Below, piece by piece: positions 43,206-53,480 of a stretch of 64,000 nucleotides of DNA. The notes under the pieces are model-generated. The model made no database searches. It worked only from the letters and a program-made list of their open reading frames with translations, and was not told the origin of the DNA. Within the stretch, counting starts at the first letter, position 1; every line of letters starts with the position of its first letter. Location: contig NW_022098037.1 in NCBI RefSeq assembly GCF_002288925.2, positions 770,384 to 834,383 on the forward strand, read 5' to 3'. Both the position numbers and the translations under genes were made by a program. The stretch comes from Delphinapterus leucas. Taxonomy: Eukaryota; Chordata; Mammalia; Artiodactyla; Monodontidae.

Positions 43206-43507
43206 GTGTAGAGAAATCATTTTCGGTAAAGTAGAAAAAAGTCAAATCTAAGCTGCAGAGTGTACAATTGAGTCCACTTTGCAGAGAAAAGTCCTGACGG
43301 ATGGCATTAACCAGCAGTCAGCTTCCAATGCGGCTGCACTCATGACCCCCAGCGGCCATTACTAAAGCCAGAGGTCCATTTCTGGTCATCCTGACTGACT
43401 GAGCGATCAGCGGCATTTGACAGAGTCAACACACTCTCCTCTTTGAAACCTTTTCTTCACTTGACTTCCAAGATACTCCTCTCTTCTAGATTTTCCTCTA
43501 CCTCATT

Positions 43508-43768
43508 GTGAGTCTCCTTCCAAGTCTGCTTTGCTGCTTCATCCTCGCCTCCCCAACTCATGCAGTGCCTCAGGGTTTAGTCCCAGACCTCTCTGTCTAC
43601 ACTAATTCTCTGGGTGCTCTCATCCGGTTTCATGGATTTAAATGCAATCTGCATGCTGCTGACTCCCAAAAGTGTATCTCTATCCTGGAAATCCAGACTT
43701 TTACATTCAGCTGCCTACTTAACATCTCTGCTAGGATGTCTAATGGGCATTTCATGCCCCCCAGATGA
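43508..43768 (+). pseudogene. L2 ORF2 reverse-transcriptase remnant
   Basis: An 86-codon open stretch that retains L2 reverse-transcriptase order: a PQG word (43568-43576), SVYTNSLGALIR, then the catalytic-loop region with DSQ. The family motif is YADD (two metal-binding aspartates); here it reads HAAD (43652-43663), so both the tyrosine and the first aspartate are lost. The enzyme acted in target-primed reverse transcription of L2. This copy is inactive. The Met at 43508 is not a real start. Confidence 0.75.
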
Positions 43769-44066
43769 GCTCTTATTTCCCACCTAACTCTGCCCTTAGC
43801 AAAGACCCACTGCAGTAAATGGGCACTACACCCTTCTCGGTGCTCAGGCCAGGGTCTCTCTGACTCTCACTTTACTGAGAGTTAAAGGCAAAGTCCTTAC
43901 AATACTTACGAGTCCTTCCAGGTTCTTATCATCACTCATTTCCAATGATCTCTCTGCCTTCGTCTCCAGTTAGTCTTCCCGACTCCCGGCCACTCTAGCC
44001 AGCCCAGTTTAGGCACTTACTATTCCCTCTACTTGGAGCACTTCCCTGGGTACCCACAGGCTCACT

Positions 44067-44108
44067 CCCTTACCTTTCTTTTTTTTTTTTTTTTCCCTTA
44101 CCTTTCTT
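44067..44108. repeat. Poly(T) run flanked by a 14-bp direct repeat
   Basis: cccttacctttctt is repeated exactly at 44067-44080 and 44095-44108 with only T between. It interrupts L2 and looks like a minus-oriented insertion of a poly(A) tail alone, with a target duplication. Confidence 0.8.
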
Positions 44109-44222
44109 ACATATTTGCTCAAATATCACTTACCCTGAGCATTCTAAATTGCAACCTGCTCCTCAAAGTACTCTCTTCCCCTCTACCCTGCTTTATTTCT
44201 CTCCATAAAACTTCACCATCTG

Positions 44223-44520
44223 GGCTTCCCTGGTGGCGCAGTGGTTAAGAATCCGCCTGCCAATGCAGGAGACACAGGTTTGAGCCCTAGTCCGGGAAGA
44301 TCCCACATGCTGCAGAGCAACTAAGTCTGCCCGCCACAACTACTGAAGCCCGCACACCTTAGAGCCTGTGCTCTGCAGCGGGAGAAGCCACCGCAATGAG
44401 AAGCCTGCGCACCGTAACGAAGAGCAGCCCCCGCTCGCCGCAACTAGAGAAAGCCCGCGCGCAGCAACGAAGACCCAATGCAGCCAAAAATAAATATTTT
44501 TAAAAAACAAAACCAAAAAA
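44223..44520 (+). mobile_element. CHR-1-type SINE
   Basis: Long-form CHR SINE with one copy of the body unit and an A-rich tail. Flanked by tcaccatctg (44213-44222 and 44523-44532). It sits inside L2. Confidence 0.94.
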
Positions 44521-44726
44521 CGTCACCATCTGATGTATTTTATATTTTATTCATGTATTTCTTTACTGCCTATATTCCCCAACCAGAATGTAAGCTCCAG
44601 GGAGGGAGGAAGGTTTATTGTGTTATTTATTGACATATCTCCAACACCTAGAACACTGCCTAGAACATAGTGGGCATTCTTTGTGGAAAAAAATGATTTA
44701 ATCTTTAATGTGCCATGCATAGCTTG

Positions 44727-45286
44727 TGAAGAGTAGCAGAACAGGCCACCCCAAAATGAGCTACTTTAACATCAGGATTATTTTGAGCTGAAGACAAATG
44801 AGAAGAAGCAGATTCAAGAAAAATCCTCTGCCTTCCCCCTGTTTGCCTAAGAGCAAGACGTAAACTTGTAAAGGTGTCCCCACCCCCTCCTCCCTACCAG
44901 GAAGGACAGAAGTTAATCACTCTAGACCCTTATCCCCCCAAGATGGCACCGGAGAACTCTATATAACTATCCTTGCTAAAACTAGCCCTTATCTGCCGTT
45001 AGTTTCCTTATACGTTTACCTTCCCACAAGTTGCCAGCCCTAGAAGCACAAGGTCCTTTTCCTTTGTCTTGTCACTTCTCTAGAAAACTTACTGCTCTCC
45101 TGTTAAAATGCTATATAATCCCTTCAGTTACTCATCTCTGAGTGCTCCCATGTATGCATGATGCACATGTTAATAAACTTGTGTTTGCTTTTCTCTTATT
45201 AATCTGTCTTTTGTCGGTCTAATTTACAGGGCCCAGCTGGAAAACATAGGAGGGTGGAGGAAACAAGTTTTTTTCTTCCCCCTACA
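44727..45286 (+). repeat. Solo LTR of an endogenous retrovirus (ERV1-like)
   Basis: About 560 bp starting tgaagagtagcagaac and ending ...cttccccctaca. It has promoter- and polyadenylation-like signals: tatataa at 45112-45118, AATAAA at 45172-45177, then a T/G-rich U5-like segment. The possible 4-bp flanks are cttg/tttg with one change, so the left boundary is uncertain. No gag, pol or env sequence follows. It is probably a solo LTR. Confidence 0.7.
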
Positions 45287-45799
45287 TTTGGGTACACCGG
45301 AGCACACACAGTAGCCATTTCTCTGTGAGAGGGAAGAAAATGATGAAATACTGTCTCAGACACTAGTTTCTTTTCCTCTCGTCTAAAAACCTGGGTCATT
45401 TTAGTATTTAAGGAGAAGCATATATTGTGGTGTCTCATTTAAACTTCACAGTCCTGAAAAACAAAGAGGAAATATGAAATCTTTAAAATAACTTTTAAAA
45501 AGTATCTGAATTAGGATTAGTACATTGTTTCAATTATACGTAAATTAATTTTTAACATATATATATTTTGTAAGTTGGGGAACTAATCATGCCAGGATTC
45601 CTATGGTAATCTTGAAACTGTCTTTACGTATCAACAGCCTATGTTATCTTTTTATCTTTGGCAGGTTGTACTGTCTGATTTTTCTTTCTTTCTTTCTTTT
45701 TTGGTTTTTCAAATTTGCAATCTGTCTTTCACCCACCATGATTCTGTAATGGCAAATGATGTCACCAAGTAAAAAAGTCAAAGCTCAGACACTAGCATG
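45287..45799. other. Unassigned AT-rich stretch
   Basis: No retroviral internal sequence or other repeat recognised. A short (tttc)n run lies at 45683-45698. Confidence 0.35.
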
Positions 45800-46035
45800 A
45801 AAGAGCCTAAGGGTCTAAGTCACAGGTCCACTGCTTTACTATCTAGAAGGATTCTGCCAACTTATTTAACTTCCCGGATCCTTGGTTTGCTCATCTGTGA
45901 AAGGATAAGTTAGCCACCTAGTAAGATTTCTGTAAGGATCAATGAGATAATCCACATAAAACACTTAGCGCAGTGCTTGGCAAAGAGGAAGCACTCAATA
46001 TATATTAACTATTATTATTACTATTATTATTAGAC
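45800..46035 (+). repeat. MIR SINE
   Basis: 'cttatttaacttcccggatccttggtttgctcatctgtg', 'aaggatcaatgagataatccacataaaacacttagcgcagtgcttggc', ending in an (att)n run. Confidence 0.82.
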
Positions 46036-46494
46036 TTTATCTGAAGGCTTTGGGTCTCAAAATTTGAAGGGCTTGTATATCCCAAACTCAAGTCCTACCT
46101 GCTGCAGTAAAATATTCCCTTCTTCAGTTTGTGCCTAATGACAATGTATCCATTTTCTAGTAAAGACTAACAAATCAGACCACCTTAAATGTTCTAACAA
46201 GATATGTGAATGTCGGTTTTAAAGGCAAAATTCTTGAGGGGTTAAGAACTGGCTGATAGGTAAATGAACCAGCTGTTCAGATCTAAAATAACACAGAGGG
46301 AGATAGCCAACTGGAAGAAAAGAGGAAGGATAAGAAAAAGACACTATCTAGAAAAAAGGGTGAATCTGAAAGGATGATTTCAGCATTCAGGACAGCGTCA
46401 GCTTTATTCCCTTCTTAAATAGGGTTACTGGACAGATAAATCAGGAGAAAGCTAATTATTCTATGCTTACCAATGCAGTACTTTATAACAACAA
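46036..46494. other. Unique non-coding stretch
   Basis: No recognised element. Confidence 0.35.
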
Positions 46495-46745
46495 GAAGTA
46501 ACATTTACATAGATTGCACTTACCGCGTGCCAGACGTTGTTCCAAGGGCTTTATGTGGATTGCCCACTTCATCCTCACAACACCTTCTGTGTGGGCACCA
46601 TCATTATTCCCCTTTACAGCTGGGGAAACTGAGGCACAAAGAGTAACGTGCCCAAGGTCCAACAGCTGGCAAGTGTCAGAGCCAGGGTTTGAACCCAGGC
46701 AGTGCAGTTCCAGAGCCTGTGCTCACAACCACTATGCACGTTCCC
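46495..46745 (-). repeat. MIR SINE, near full length
   Basis: Antisense: 'cttaccgcgtgccagacgttgttccaagggc', 'gctggggaaactgaggcacaaagagtaacgtgcccaaggtcc', 'gagccagggtttgaacccagg', 'accactatgcacg'. It includes the tRNA-like head. The 123-codon frame across it is incidental. Confidence 0.9.
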
Positions 46746-47359
46746 TGATTTCAGAGAGATGGGTGTGTGTTGTTATTCTTTGGGGAATTGCTCCTCTCCC
46801 CCAACTCTATGTGACTCTGGACGGGTTGAATCTGCCCCCTACCTTACCCTCAGCCACAAAAGTGGGCACATGTGACCCAAAATAACCAGGCAGAGTCTAC
46901 CTCTGAGATTTATTCTACTGAAGCTAGGAAGAAACTGTCCTTATCCTCCCTTGGACTGAGAGCTGCAAGGTTATGACTTCAAAGTGGTGAGGGCCCTTGT
47001 ACCTCACTACACAGAGGCATAAAAAAGTGCTTAGAGCAGAGGGGCCAACCTTGGACAGGGGCCAAAATGAGAGATGAATAGATAGAAAGAGGTATGGAAT
47101 AGGAAGTATGAGTCCCTGGATCTACCTGTACCTGAAGCATGTGCTAAATCCTGCTTTTCTAAGTCCTGTATACATGAGTAAATTAATTTCTACCTTGTTA
47201 TTTAAGCTATTAGTCCCTATAACTTGCAGCAGAAGAATCCCAAGGAATAAATTTAACTAGGCATTTAACATCATCAGGATGAACTGAAGAAATATAAGCT
47301 ACATCCTAAACAATAAGGTAGATTTACAGCTAAAGGAACATATATGTTCATAGATTAGA
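46746..47359. other. Unassigned stretch
   Basis: The segment 46960-47235 may be an old LTR- or MER-type repeat ('ttaatttctaccttgttatttaagctattagtcc'), but I cannot assign it. Confidence 0.3.
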
Positions 47360-47510
47360 CATGCATCTTCTGAGCACCCATCCTGTATCAGGTACTGTGC
47401 TAGTCACAGGGGAATAATGACAAATAAGACACTGCCTTTGTCCTAAAGGAATTCACAGTCTCAGGAAGCAGGGCACATAAGGAAACAAATACTTACAATA
47501 CAGTGAGCAA
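47360..47510 (-). repeat. L2 LINE 3' fragment
   Basis: Antisense: 'cttctgagcacccatcctgtatcaggtactgtgctagtcacagggg', 'tgcctttgtcctaaaggaattcacagtctc'. Confidence 0.7.
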
Positions 47511-47514
47511 GCTG

Positions 47515-48370
47515 GTTAATATAGTCCCTACCTCAGGGCCTTTGCACTTGCTGTTTCCTCTGCTGGAAACACTATATTCCCAGACCCATAACTTTCCAAG
47601 ACTGGTACATTAGTTTCCTAGGGCTGTTGTAACAAAGTGTCACAAACTGGGTGATTTAAACAACAGAAATGTATTGTCTCATAGTTCTGAAGGCTAGAAG
47701 TTCAAGATCAAGATGTCAGCAAGGTTGGTTCTTTCTGAAGTCTGACAGAGGAGGATCTGCTCATCCTTCCCTCCTAGCTTCTGGTAATTTGCTGGCAATC
47801 TCAGGTATGCCTTGGCTTGTAGATCTCTGCCTTCACCTTCAAACGGCCTTCTCCCTGTGTGTTGTCTGTGTTCAAATTTCCGCTTTTTATGAGAATACCA
47901 GTCACATTGGAGTAGAGGTCCACTCTACTCCATTATGATCTCACCTCAACTAGTTAGAGCTGCAATGACCTTATTCCCAAATAAAGTCACATTCAGAGGT
48001 ACTGGGGGGTAGAACTTCAACATATGATTTTTTTAGGGTGCACAATTCAACCCATAAGAGCTGGTTTTTTCTCATTATTGAAGTCTCAGTCCAAGTATCA
48101 CCTTCACAGAGAGGCCTTCCCTGACCACCCATTTGAAAGTGGTTCTCCCCCAGCCGACCGTCACTCTATCTCAATGCCTTACTTTATTTTCCTTGTACAC
48201 TTACCACTACCAGAAATGACCCTACTTGTTTATTTGGTTTCCATCTGCCTCTCCACACTAGAACGTAGACCCCATGAAATCAGGGACTTTGTCTTGTCCA
48301 CTTGTCTCCCAAGCCTAGAGCAGTGCCTGGCACGTGGTAGTATTCAATCAGCATCAGTTGAATGAATGAG
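47515..48370 (+). repeat. L2 LINE split by another repeat
   Basis: Left piece 'cctcagggcctttgcacttgctgtttcctctgctgg' and right piece 'gaagtctcagtccaagtatcaccttcacagagaggccttccctgaccacc' to 'gtgcctggcacgtggtagtattcaatcagcatcagttgaatgaatgag'. They are consecutive L2 sequence separated by the repeat at 47609-48058. Confidence 0.85.
47609..48058 (+). repeat. Ancient interspersed repeat inside L2, family not named
   Basis: 'ttagtttcctagggctgttgtaacaaagtgtcacaaactgggtg', 'agttctgaaggctagaagttcaagatcaagatg', 'ccaaataaagtcacattcagaggtactgggg', 'cacaattcaacccataa'. A widely distributed eutherian repeat whose name I cannot give with confidence. Confidence 0.7.
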
Positions 48371-48379
48371 TATCACTTG

Positions 48380-48620
48380 CCCATTCATAAATATAACGCC
48401 ACAGAGTGCCGCCCCAGCTATGAAGGAAAATAAAGCAAAGGAAGAGGACAGAGGAAGATGTGCCATTTTCAATAGGCTGGTGAGGGAAGGCTTCTGAGAT
48501 GCTGACACTGAAGCAGAAAAGAACAGTTTCAATGGCAGTGAGGGAGACAGTGTGACAGGAGTGAGGTCCAGGCGTGAACAGGATGTGAGGAAGCAGAGGG
48601 CAGCAAGAAGACATGCAATA
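48380..48620 (-). repeat. Possible L2 LINE fragment
   Basis: 'aggctggtgagggaaggcttctgagatgctgacactgaagc' resembles the antisense L2 'ggaaggcttcctggaggaagtgacattt' block. Confidence 0.4.
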
Positions 48621-48734
48621 AAGGAAGCTGAGAGCGGGGGGCCTGAACTTACTACCCTTTGTCTGGACCTCCAGCTAACAAAATGCTGTGGTATGTCTGG
48701 AAACATAAGCTTTCCCTTATTTTTACCACAGCCC

Positions 48735-49035
48735 TAAGCCCTCCCTCCTCTGTCCTCTGGGCATTTTGGCCTTTGTTCTACTGCAGCACTTTTATTTTTT
48801 TTAACATCTTTATTGGAGTATAATTGCTTTAAAATGCTGTGTTAGTTTCTGCTTTATAACAAAATGAATCAGCTATACATATACATATATCCCCATATCT
48901 CCTCCCTCTTGCTACTGCAGCACTTTTAGCATTTCTGTGGAATTGTAAGTTTTCCATTCTACCTGCCCTTTGTCCCCTCCAGTGAGCTCCTTGAGGGCAG
49001 GGACCCCACTGGGTACCCAACAGATACAGAAGAAA
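48735..49035 (+). repeat. L2 LINE 3' end split by an L1
   Basis: Right piece 'ccctccagtgagctccttgagggcagggacccc' is typical L2. The left piece before 48795 is its continuation, separated by an L1 3' end. Confidence 0.55.
48795..48911 (-). mobile_element. L1 3' end, ~117 bp
   Basis: Extremely 5'-truncated L1: 'ttaacatctttattggagtataattgctttaaaatg' to 'atccccatatctcctccctcttg'. Perfect 17-bp duplication ctactgcagcactttta at 48778-48794 and 48912-48928. Confidence 0.96.
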
Positions 49036-49571
49036 GGGAGCATCTGTCTGGTGCTTCTCCTTGTAGATGCCCCTTCTGCTACAAAGACCAAGTTTTCCCC
49101 ATTTAAAACAAGGCTTTCAGGAGTGATGTCATACAAAATGGCACAGCAGGAAGCTCTAGGGGTCTTCCCTCCACCCAAGCAACACTGAGGTGGAAGAAGT
49201 GATCAGAATCAACTATGTGGGAAGCCTGGAACCTAACTGGACACTTACAACAACCCAGGGAGTGCCTGACGAAGAGAGAGGCTGCTGATCTTTCATAAGT
49301 GAGCACTGTGGGTAAACCGGCTACCAGCCATTCCTCAGGCCCGTCACAGCTGTGGGGAGAGCAGTTCACATTCCTAGAATGGCAGGCTGGTGCCAGGATG
49401 GGCAGTGGGGACCTCATCCTCTAAAATTCGGGGTTATGCATTCTGGTTGGCCTGGTGGTGCTTGAGGGACTGACACAGATGCTTGCCTTGGTTGTAGCCC
49501 TCTCAGCGGCAGCAGCGTCTACTGGTGGCATCCACTGGAAAATTTTAAGAGACACATACACACACAAAAAA
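49036..49571. other. Unique non-coding stretch
   Basis: No recognised repeat. Overlapping frames of about 100 codons on both strands lack domains. Confidence 0.35.
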
Positions 49572-49585
49572 AATCCCTCGTTTTT

Positions 49586-49710
49586 TTTTTTTTTGTCTTT
49601 TTTTTTGGCTACACCACGTGGCATGTGGAACTTCCCTGACTGGGGATCAAACCCATGCCCCCTGCGGTGGAAGCGCAGAGTCTTAACCACTGGACCACCA
49701 AGGAAGTCCC
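49586..49710 (-). mobile_element. Short tRNA-type SINE
   Basis: Antisense copy of the SINE type seen at 22039: '...ggctacaccacgtggcatgtggaacttccctgactggggatcaaaccc...ggaccaccaaggaagtccc'. Flanked by aatccctcgtttt / aatccctcctttt (49572 and 49711). Confidence 0.88.
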
Positions 49711-49977
49711 AATCCCTCCTTTTTGGAGCTACACATTTAAAGATAACTTTGTCAGGCCACTGACTGACCTCCAAGATAATTCAGCGAGCAGACACAACAA
49801 GAAATGCATATTTGCAAAAAAATAGTGTGGAAAAGTCACAAATGGACAGCATCAGCCCTCAACAACACCAACGAAAAAATCAGCAATCCCTGAGGAGCGG
49901 GAGAATGAGATTTCCAGAGTTTCCACGTTATACTACTATATATTTTTTAAAATCTATTCAATGAACTAAAAGAAACT

Positions 49978-50481
49978 ATGAACAAATCATTAAAAGAAAT
50001 AAGAAAAATGTGGTATGAACAAAATGAGAATATCAACAAAAAGATAAAAATTATAAAAAGGAAGTCAATTCTGGAGGTTAAAAGTATAATGACTGAGATG
50101 AAAAATTCACTAGAGGGATTCAACAGCAGATTTGAACAAGCAGAAAAAAGAATCAGCAAACTTGAAGACTGGAAAAATTGAAATGATCAAATCTGAGCAG
50201 CAGGAAGAGGGAAGAAAAGTGAACAGAGCCTACAAAAGCTATGGGACACCATCAGGCAAACCAACATATGCACTGTGGAAATCCCAGAAGAAGAGAAAGG
50301 AGCAGAAAGTGTATCTAAAGAAATAACAGCCAAAACGTTTCCTAAGTCTGAATATATACATGCAAGAAGCACAACAAACTCCAAGAAAGATAAAGTCAAA
50401 GAGATCCACATGGAAACACATTATAGGCAAAATGTCAAAACCCAAAGAAATAGAGAAAAATTTAAGAGCATAGAGAAGTGA
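49978..50481 (+). pseudogene. HAL1/L1 ORF1p remnant, frameshifted
   Basis: ORF1p is the RNA-binding trimeric coiled-coil chaperone of L1. The first part (49978-50181) reads MTEMKNSLEGFNSRFEQAEK and ISKLED, i.e. the end of the coiled coil. A stop ends this frame. A later, shifted frame continues with TIRQTNICTVEIPEEEKGAE, matching the start of the RNA-recognition region. The copy has at least one stop and one frameshift and no start I can support, so it is non-functional. Confidence 0.72.
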
Positions 50482-50683
50482 CTCTTCATGTACAAGGGAG
50501 TGTCAATAAATTAACAGCTGATTTGTCATCAGAAATCATGGAGGCCAGAAAACAGTGGAATAATATTTAAAGTCCTGAAAGAAAAAACAGTCAACCAAGA
50601 ATTCTACGTCTGACAAAACTATCCTCCAAGAATGAAAGAGAAATTATGTCTATATAAATGAAAGATAAAAGAGTTCATTACCT

Positions 50684-50876
50684 GGGCTTCCCTGGTGGCA
50701 CAGTGGTTGAGAGTCCGCCTGCCGATGCAGGGGGCATGGGTTTGTGCCCCGGTCCGGGAAGATCCCACATGCCACGGAGCAGCTAGGCCTGTGAGCCACG
50801 GCCGTTGAGCCTGCGCTCCGCAACGGGAGAGGCCACAACAGTGAGAGGCCCGCGTACCGCAAAAAAAAAAAAAGAG
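50684..50876 (+). mobile_element. CHR-2-type SINE with 15-bp internal deletion
   Basis: Short form with A tail. agagttcattacc occurs at 50670-50682 and 50877-50889. Compared with the other copies it lacks about 15 bp between two gcctg-type words in the 'gagcctgcgcgtccggagcctgtg' segment. Confidence 0.93.
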
Positions 50877-51221
50877 AGAGTTCATTACCAGCAAGAGCTT
50901 CCCTGAGAAATGATAAAAGCCTAAAATGAAAAGAAACTCCAAGCCATAAGAAGAAATAAAGAACACTGGTAAAGGTAACCACACAGGTAAATATAAAAAC
51001 CAGCATTATTGTACTTTTGATTTATAACTCCTCTTTTTTCCTATATTACTTATAAGGCAAGTACACAAGATAAATCTATGTTATTGGCCACACAACGTAT
51101 AAAGGGGTATCTGTGACAATAACAACGTAAAGGGCGAGGAACAGAGATGTAGAGGAGCAAAGTGTATACTACTGAAACTAGGTTGGTATTAGTCAAACTA
51201 GATTATTGTAAGTTTTCTTTC

Positions 51222-51432
51222 TTTTTTTTTTTAGTATTTTTTAACATCTTTATTGGAGTATAATTGCTTTACAATGGCGTGTTAGTTTCTGCTTTAAAAC
51301 AAAGTGAATCAGCTATACATATACATATATCCCCATATCTCCTCCCTCTTGCATCTCCCTCCCACTCTCCCTATCCCACCTCTCTAGGTGGTCACAAAGC
51401 ACTGAGCTGATCTCCCTGTGCTATGCGGCTGC
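51222..51432 (-). mobile_element. L1 3' end, ~210 bp
   Basis: Antisense young L1 3' UTR with T run. An imperfect 16-bp duplication flanks it (51206-51221 and 51433-51448, ending ttttctttc). Inserted in HAL1. Confidence 0.88.
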
Positions 51433-51594
51433 TTGTGAATTTTCTTTCAATTTCAAATGCTAATTTTAAAATAAAGTTTATAAGAAATATGGTGTCACTG
51501 TGGAAAAATTATTAAATCAAATAAGAAAAAAGGTTGAAATCACCTCAAATCACACCAGCTTTATCCTGATTGAGTTGAAAAAAATCTTTTAAAA

Positions 51595-51819
51595 TATTTA
51601 TTTATTTATTTGGTTGTGCCAGGTCTTAGTTGCGGCACGCGGGATCTTCATTGCAGCATGTGGGATCTTCATTGCAGCATGTGGGATCTTTAGTCGCGGC
51701 ATGTGAACTCTTAGTTGTGGCATGTGGGAATCTATTGTAGTTCCCTGACCAGGGATTGAACCTGGGCCCCCTGCGTTGTGAGCGCAGAGTCTTACCCACT
51801 GGACCACCAGGGAAGTCCC
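51595..51819 (-). mobile_element. tRNA-type SINE with short internal repeats
   Basis: Head at the right as in 49586 ('ttccctgaccagggattgaacc...ggaccaccagggaagtccc'), tail (attt)n at the left. The middle has the 21-bp word gggatcttcattgcagcatgt twice in tandem (51641-51682), followed by a diverged third unit. Confidence 0.88.
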
Positions 51820-52039
51820 TGAAAAAATTTTTAATATTTTCTAGATATTTAGATATTTTCTAGAAGAGCCAGACTATAGAGGGGTGCATTTCAGACAGAG
51901 CGAATAATATGAAAGGAGAAGAGTGGCAGAAAAGATTTTTTTTCTTTTTCCTCAAAGAAATAGGCTCTCCTTTGCTTAACAAGATTTTTCAAAGTACTCT
52001 GAATATCAAAGACACTAGAGTACAAGAATAAAGAAACAG

Positions 52040-52260
52040 ATTTGGGCTAACCTACCCAGGTTTTAATTTGGATCTATCATTTACTGCCTGTGTAATTTTG
52101 AGCAATCTTTCAATACCTCAGTTTCTTTATCTGTAAAATGGGAATAATAATAGTACCTACTTCATGAGGCTGTTGTGAGGAATAAATGTGAATACATGTA
52201 AAGCACTTAGAACCAACCCTGGAACACAGGTAAAGTCTAATAAATATTAGCTCTTCTTAT
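52040..52260 (+). repeat. MIR SINE, well preserved
   Basis: 'cctgtgtaattttgagcaatctttcaatacctcagtttctttatctgtaaaatggg', 'aataatagtacctacttcatgaggctgttgtgagg', 'acatgtaaagcacttag', 'ctaataaatattagctc'. Confidence 0.92.
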
Positions 52261-52484
52261 AATCATACAATCATCTAAAAAAGCCCTGAGAGGCATAACT
52301 GAGGTTCTAGCAAGGTCTACAGCTGTAGCAAAAAATAAAATTTAATATTCTTTACCTTATTCCACGGTCAAATCAATCCATTTCCTATCAGATGCAGATA
52401 ATTCTTATCTAAGATTTAGAACAAGTGTAAAACCTAATCAATATTTTGGTATTTCTTTTTTTTTAAAAAGTCTTCCATCAGAGT

Positions 52485-52931
52485 TGCCAACTAAAGAATG
52501 CCACCCAGCTCTACAAGGATTAGGTCACTGCAGCAGCTGACCTTTAACACAGCCTGAAAGGAGTTCAGGGAGGAGATCAGGAAAGAGGTGCTCTGTGCTC
52601 TGGGAAAACTGGCAGAACACTCCTTCAAATAGATATTTTCAGGAGAAACTTTTTATAAACCTGGATTCTTTCATCTTCCCATACTTGGAAAAGCACTAAA
52701 ACCATAAACTAAGATGTCTGTTCCTCCTGACTATCGGCAAGCTCCTACCAGGATGTGTGCTTGGTTGCATGTACCCCCTTCGCCAAAATCACATACTAAC
52801 CTCCCCACCTCTTCGCAGTGCTTCCTGAGAGCTATCTGAGAGGTTGTCTCCCAGGCTATAGTTCTCAGAAAGTCCCCAAATAAAACTGAAACTCACAGCT
52901 TTCACACTGTGCATTTTTATTTCAGTCGACA
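52485..52931 (+). repeat. Solo LTR, 447 bp, endogenous retrovirus
   Basis: Starts tgccaactaaag, ends ...cagtcgaca, and is flanked by the 4-bp duplication gagt (52481-52484, 52932-52935). AATAAA at 52879-52884. A second LTR of exactly the same length and similar 3' sequence lies at 56982. TG...CA ends, 4-bp duplications and the polyadenylation signal fit a class I (gamma-like) element. No internal genes remain, so it is a recombination product of a former provirus. Confidence 0.82.
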
Positions 52932-53084
52932 GAGTAATAATGCAGTTAGTTCCTAAAGCTTTCTTCTAAACCAGAATTAGTGTGTCTGTGTCTTTCCATC
53001 ATTGCTGTTGCCACAGGAATATAACAGGATATAAACTCCCATGTTGCTACCGAGAAAGTTAAAATGGTTAGCCATATGAGATTT

Positions 53085-53205
53085 ATTCATTCATTTAGTC
53101 ATCTGTTCAACAAATACTGAGTACCTTTAATGTGCCAAGTACTGGGGAAACAGGAATAAACATTACAGACAAAAACCTAAGTTTACATTCTGATAGGTAA
53201 TCACA
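53085..53205 (-). repeat. L2 LINE 3' fragment
   Basis: Antisense: 'attcattcatttagtcatctgttcaacaaatactgagtacctttaatgtgccaagtactgggg'. Confidence 0.78.
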
Positions 53206-53299
53206 GATGGAGAAGGTGGTGGGTCACTGAAGCTCGGGGGTTGGGCAGAGGCAGGAACAGGGTTACTATTCTTATCTTGAGTCATTCCAGGCCCCTCTG

Positions 53300-53480
53300 A
53301 TTTGGAACTATATTATATCACATTGTATTCATGTCAGACTCCTGACCTAGAGGTAAAAACCATGCAAGTTAATTCCTTAAGTCCCTGGTCACTCCTCACC
53401 ACCATCACCCAGTCACCCAGGCCAGAGACCTAGGAGCCAAAAATGACTCAAGTCTCTGGGTCATATCCAAAGACAAATAA
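53300..53480 (+). repeat. Possible L2 LINE body fragment
   Basis: 'ccaggccagagacctaggagccaaaaatgactcaag' resembles the L2 segment that encodes a VRNLGV-type motif. Confidence 0.45.

Larger units (their letters stand above)
43375..44683 (+). repeat. L2 LINE, ~1 kb, with two insertions
   Basis: Long L2 running from its reverse-transcriptase region to its 3' end ('gaatgtaagctccaggg', 'cctagaacactgcctagaacatag'). It is interrupted by a pure T run with a 14-bp duplication (44067-44108) and by a CHR-1 SINE (44223-44520). It is the best preserved L2 in the window. Confidence 0.85.
49790..51540 (+). repeat. HAL1 (ORF1-only L1) element with insertions
   Basis: It holds L1-type ORF1 sequence but then passes directly to 'aatcatggaggccagaaaacagtgg...gaattctacgtctgacaaaactatcctccaag' and 'gaagaaataaagaacactggtaaaggtaaccac', which I associate with HAL1, without ORF2. 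A CHR-2 SINE (50684-50876) and an L1 3' end (51222-51432) interrupt it. It is probably inactive since early eutherian times. Confidence 0.7.
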
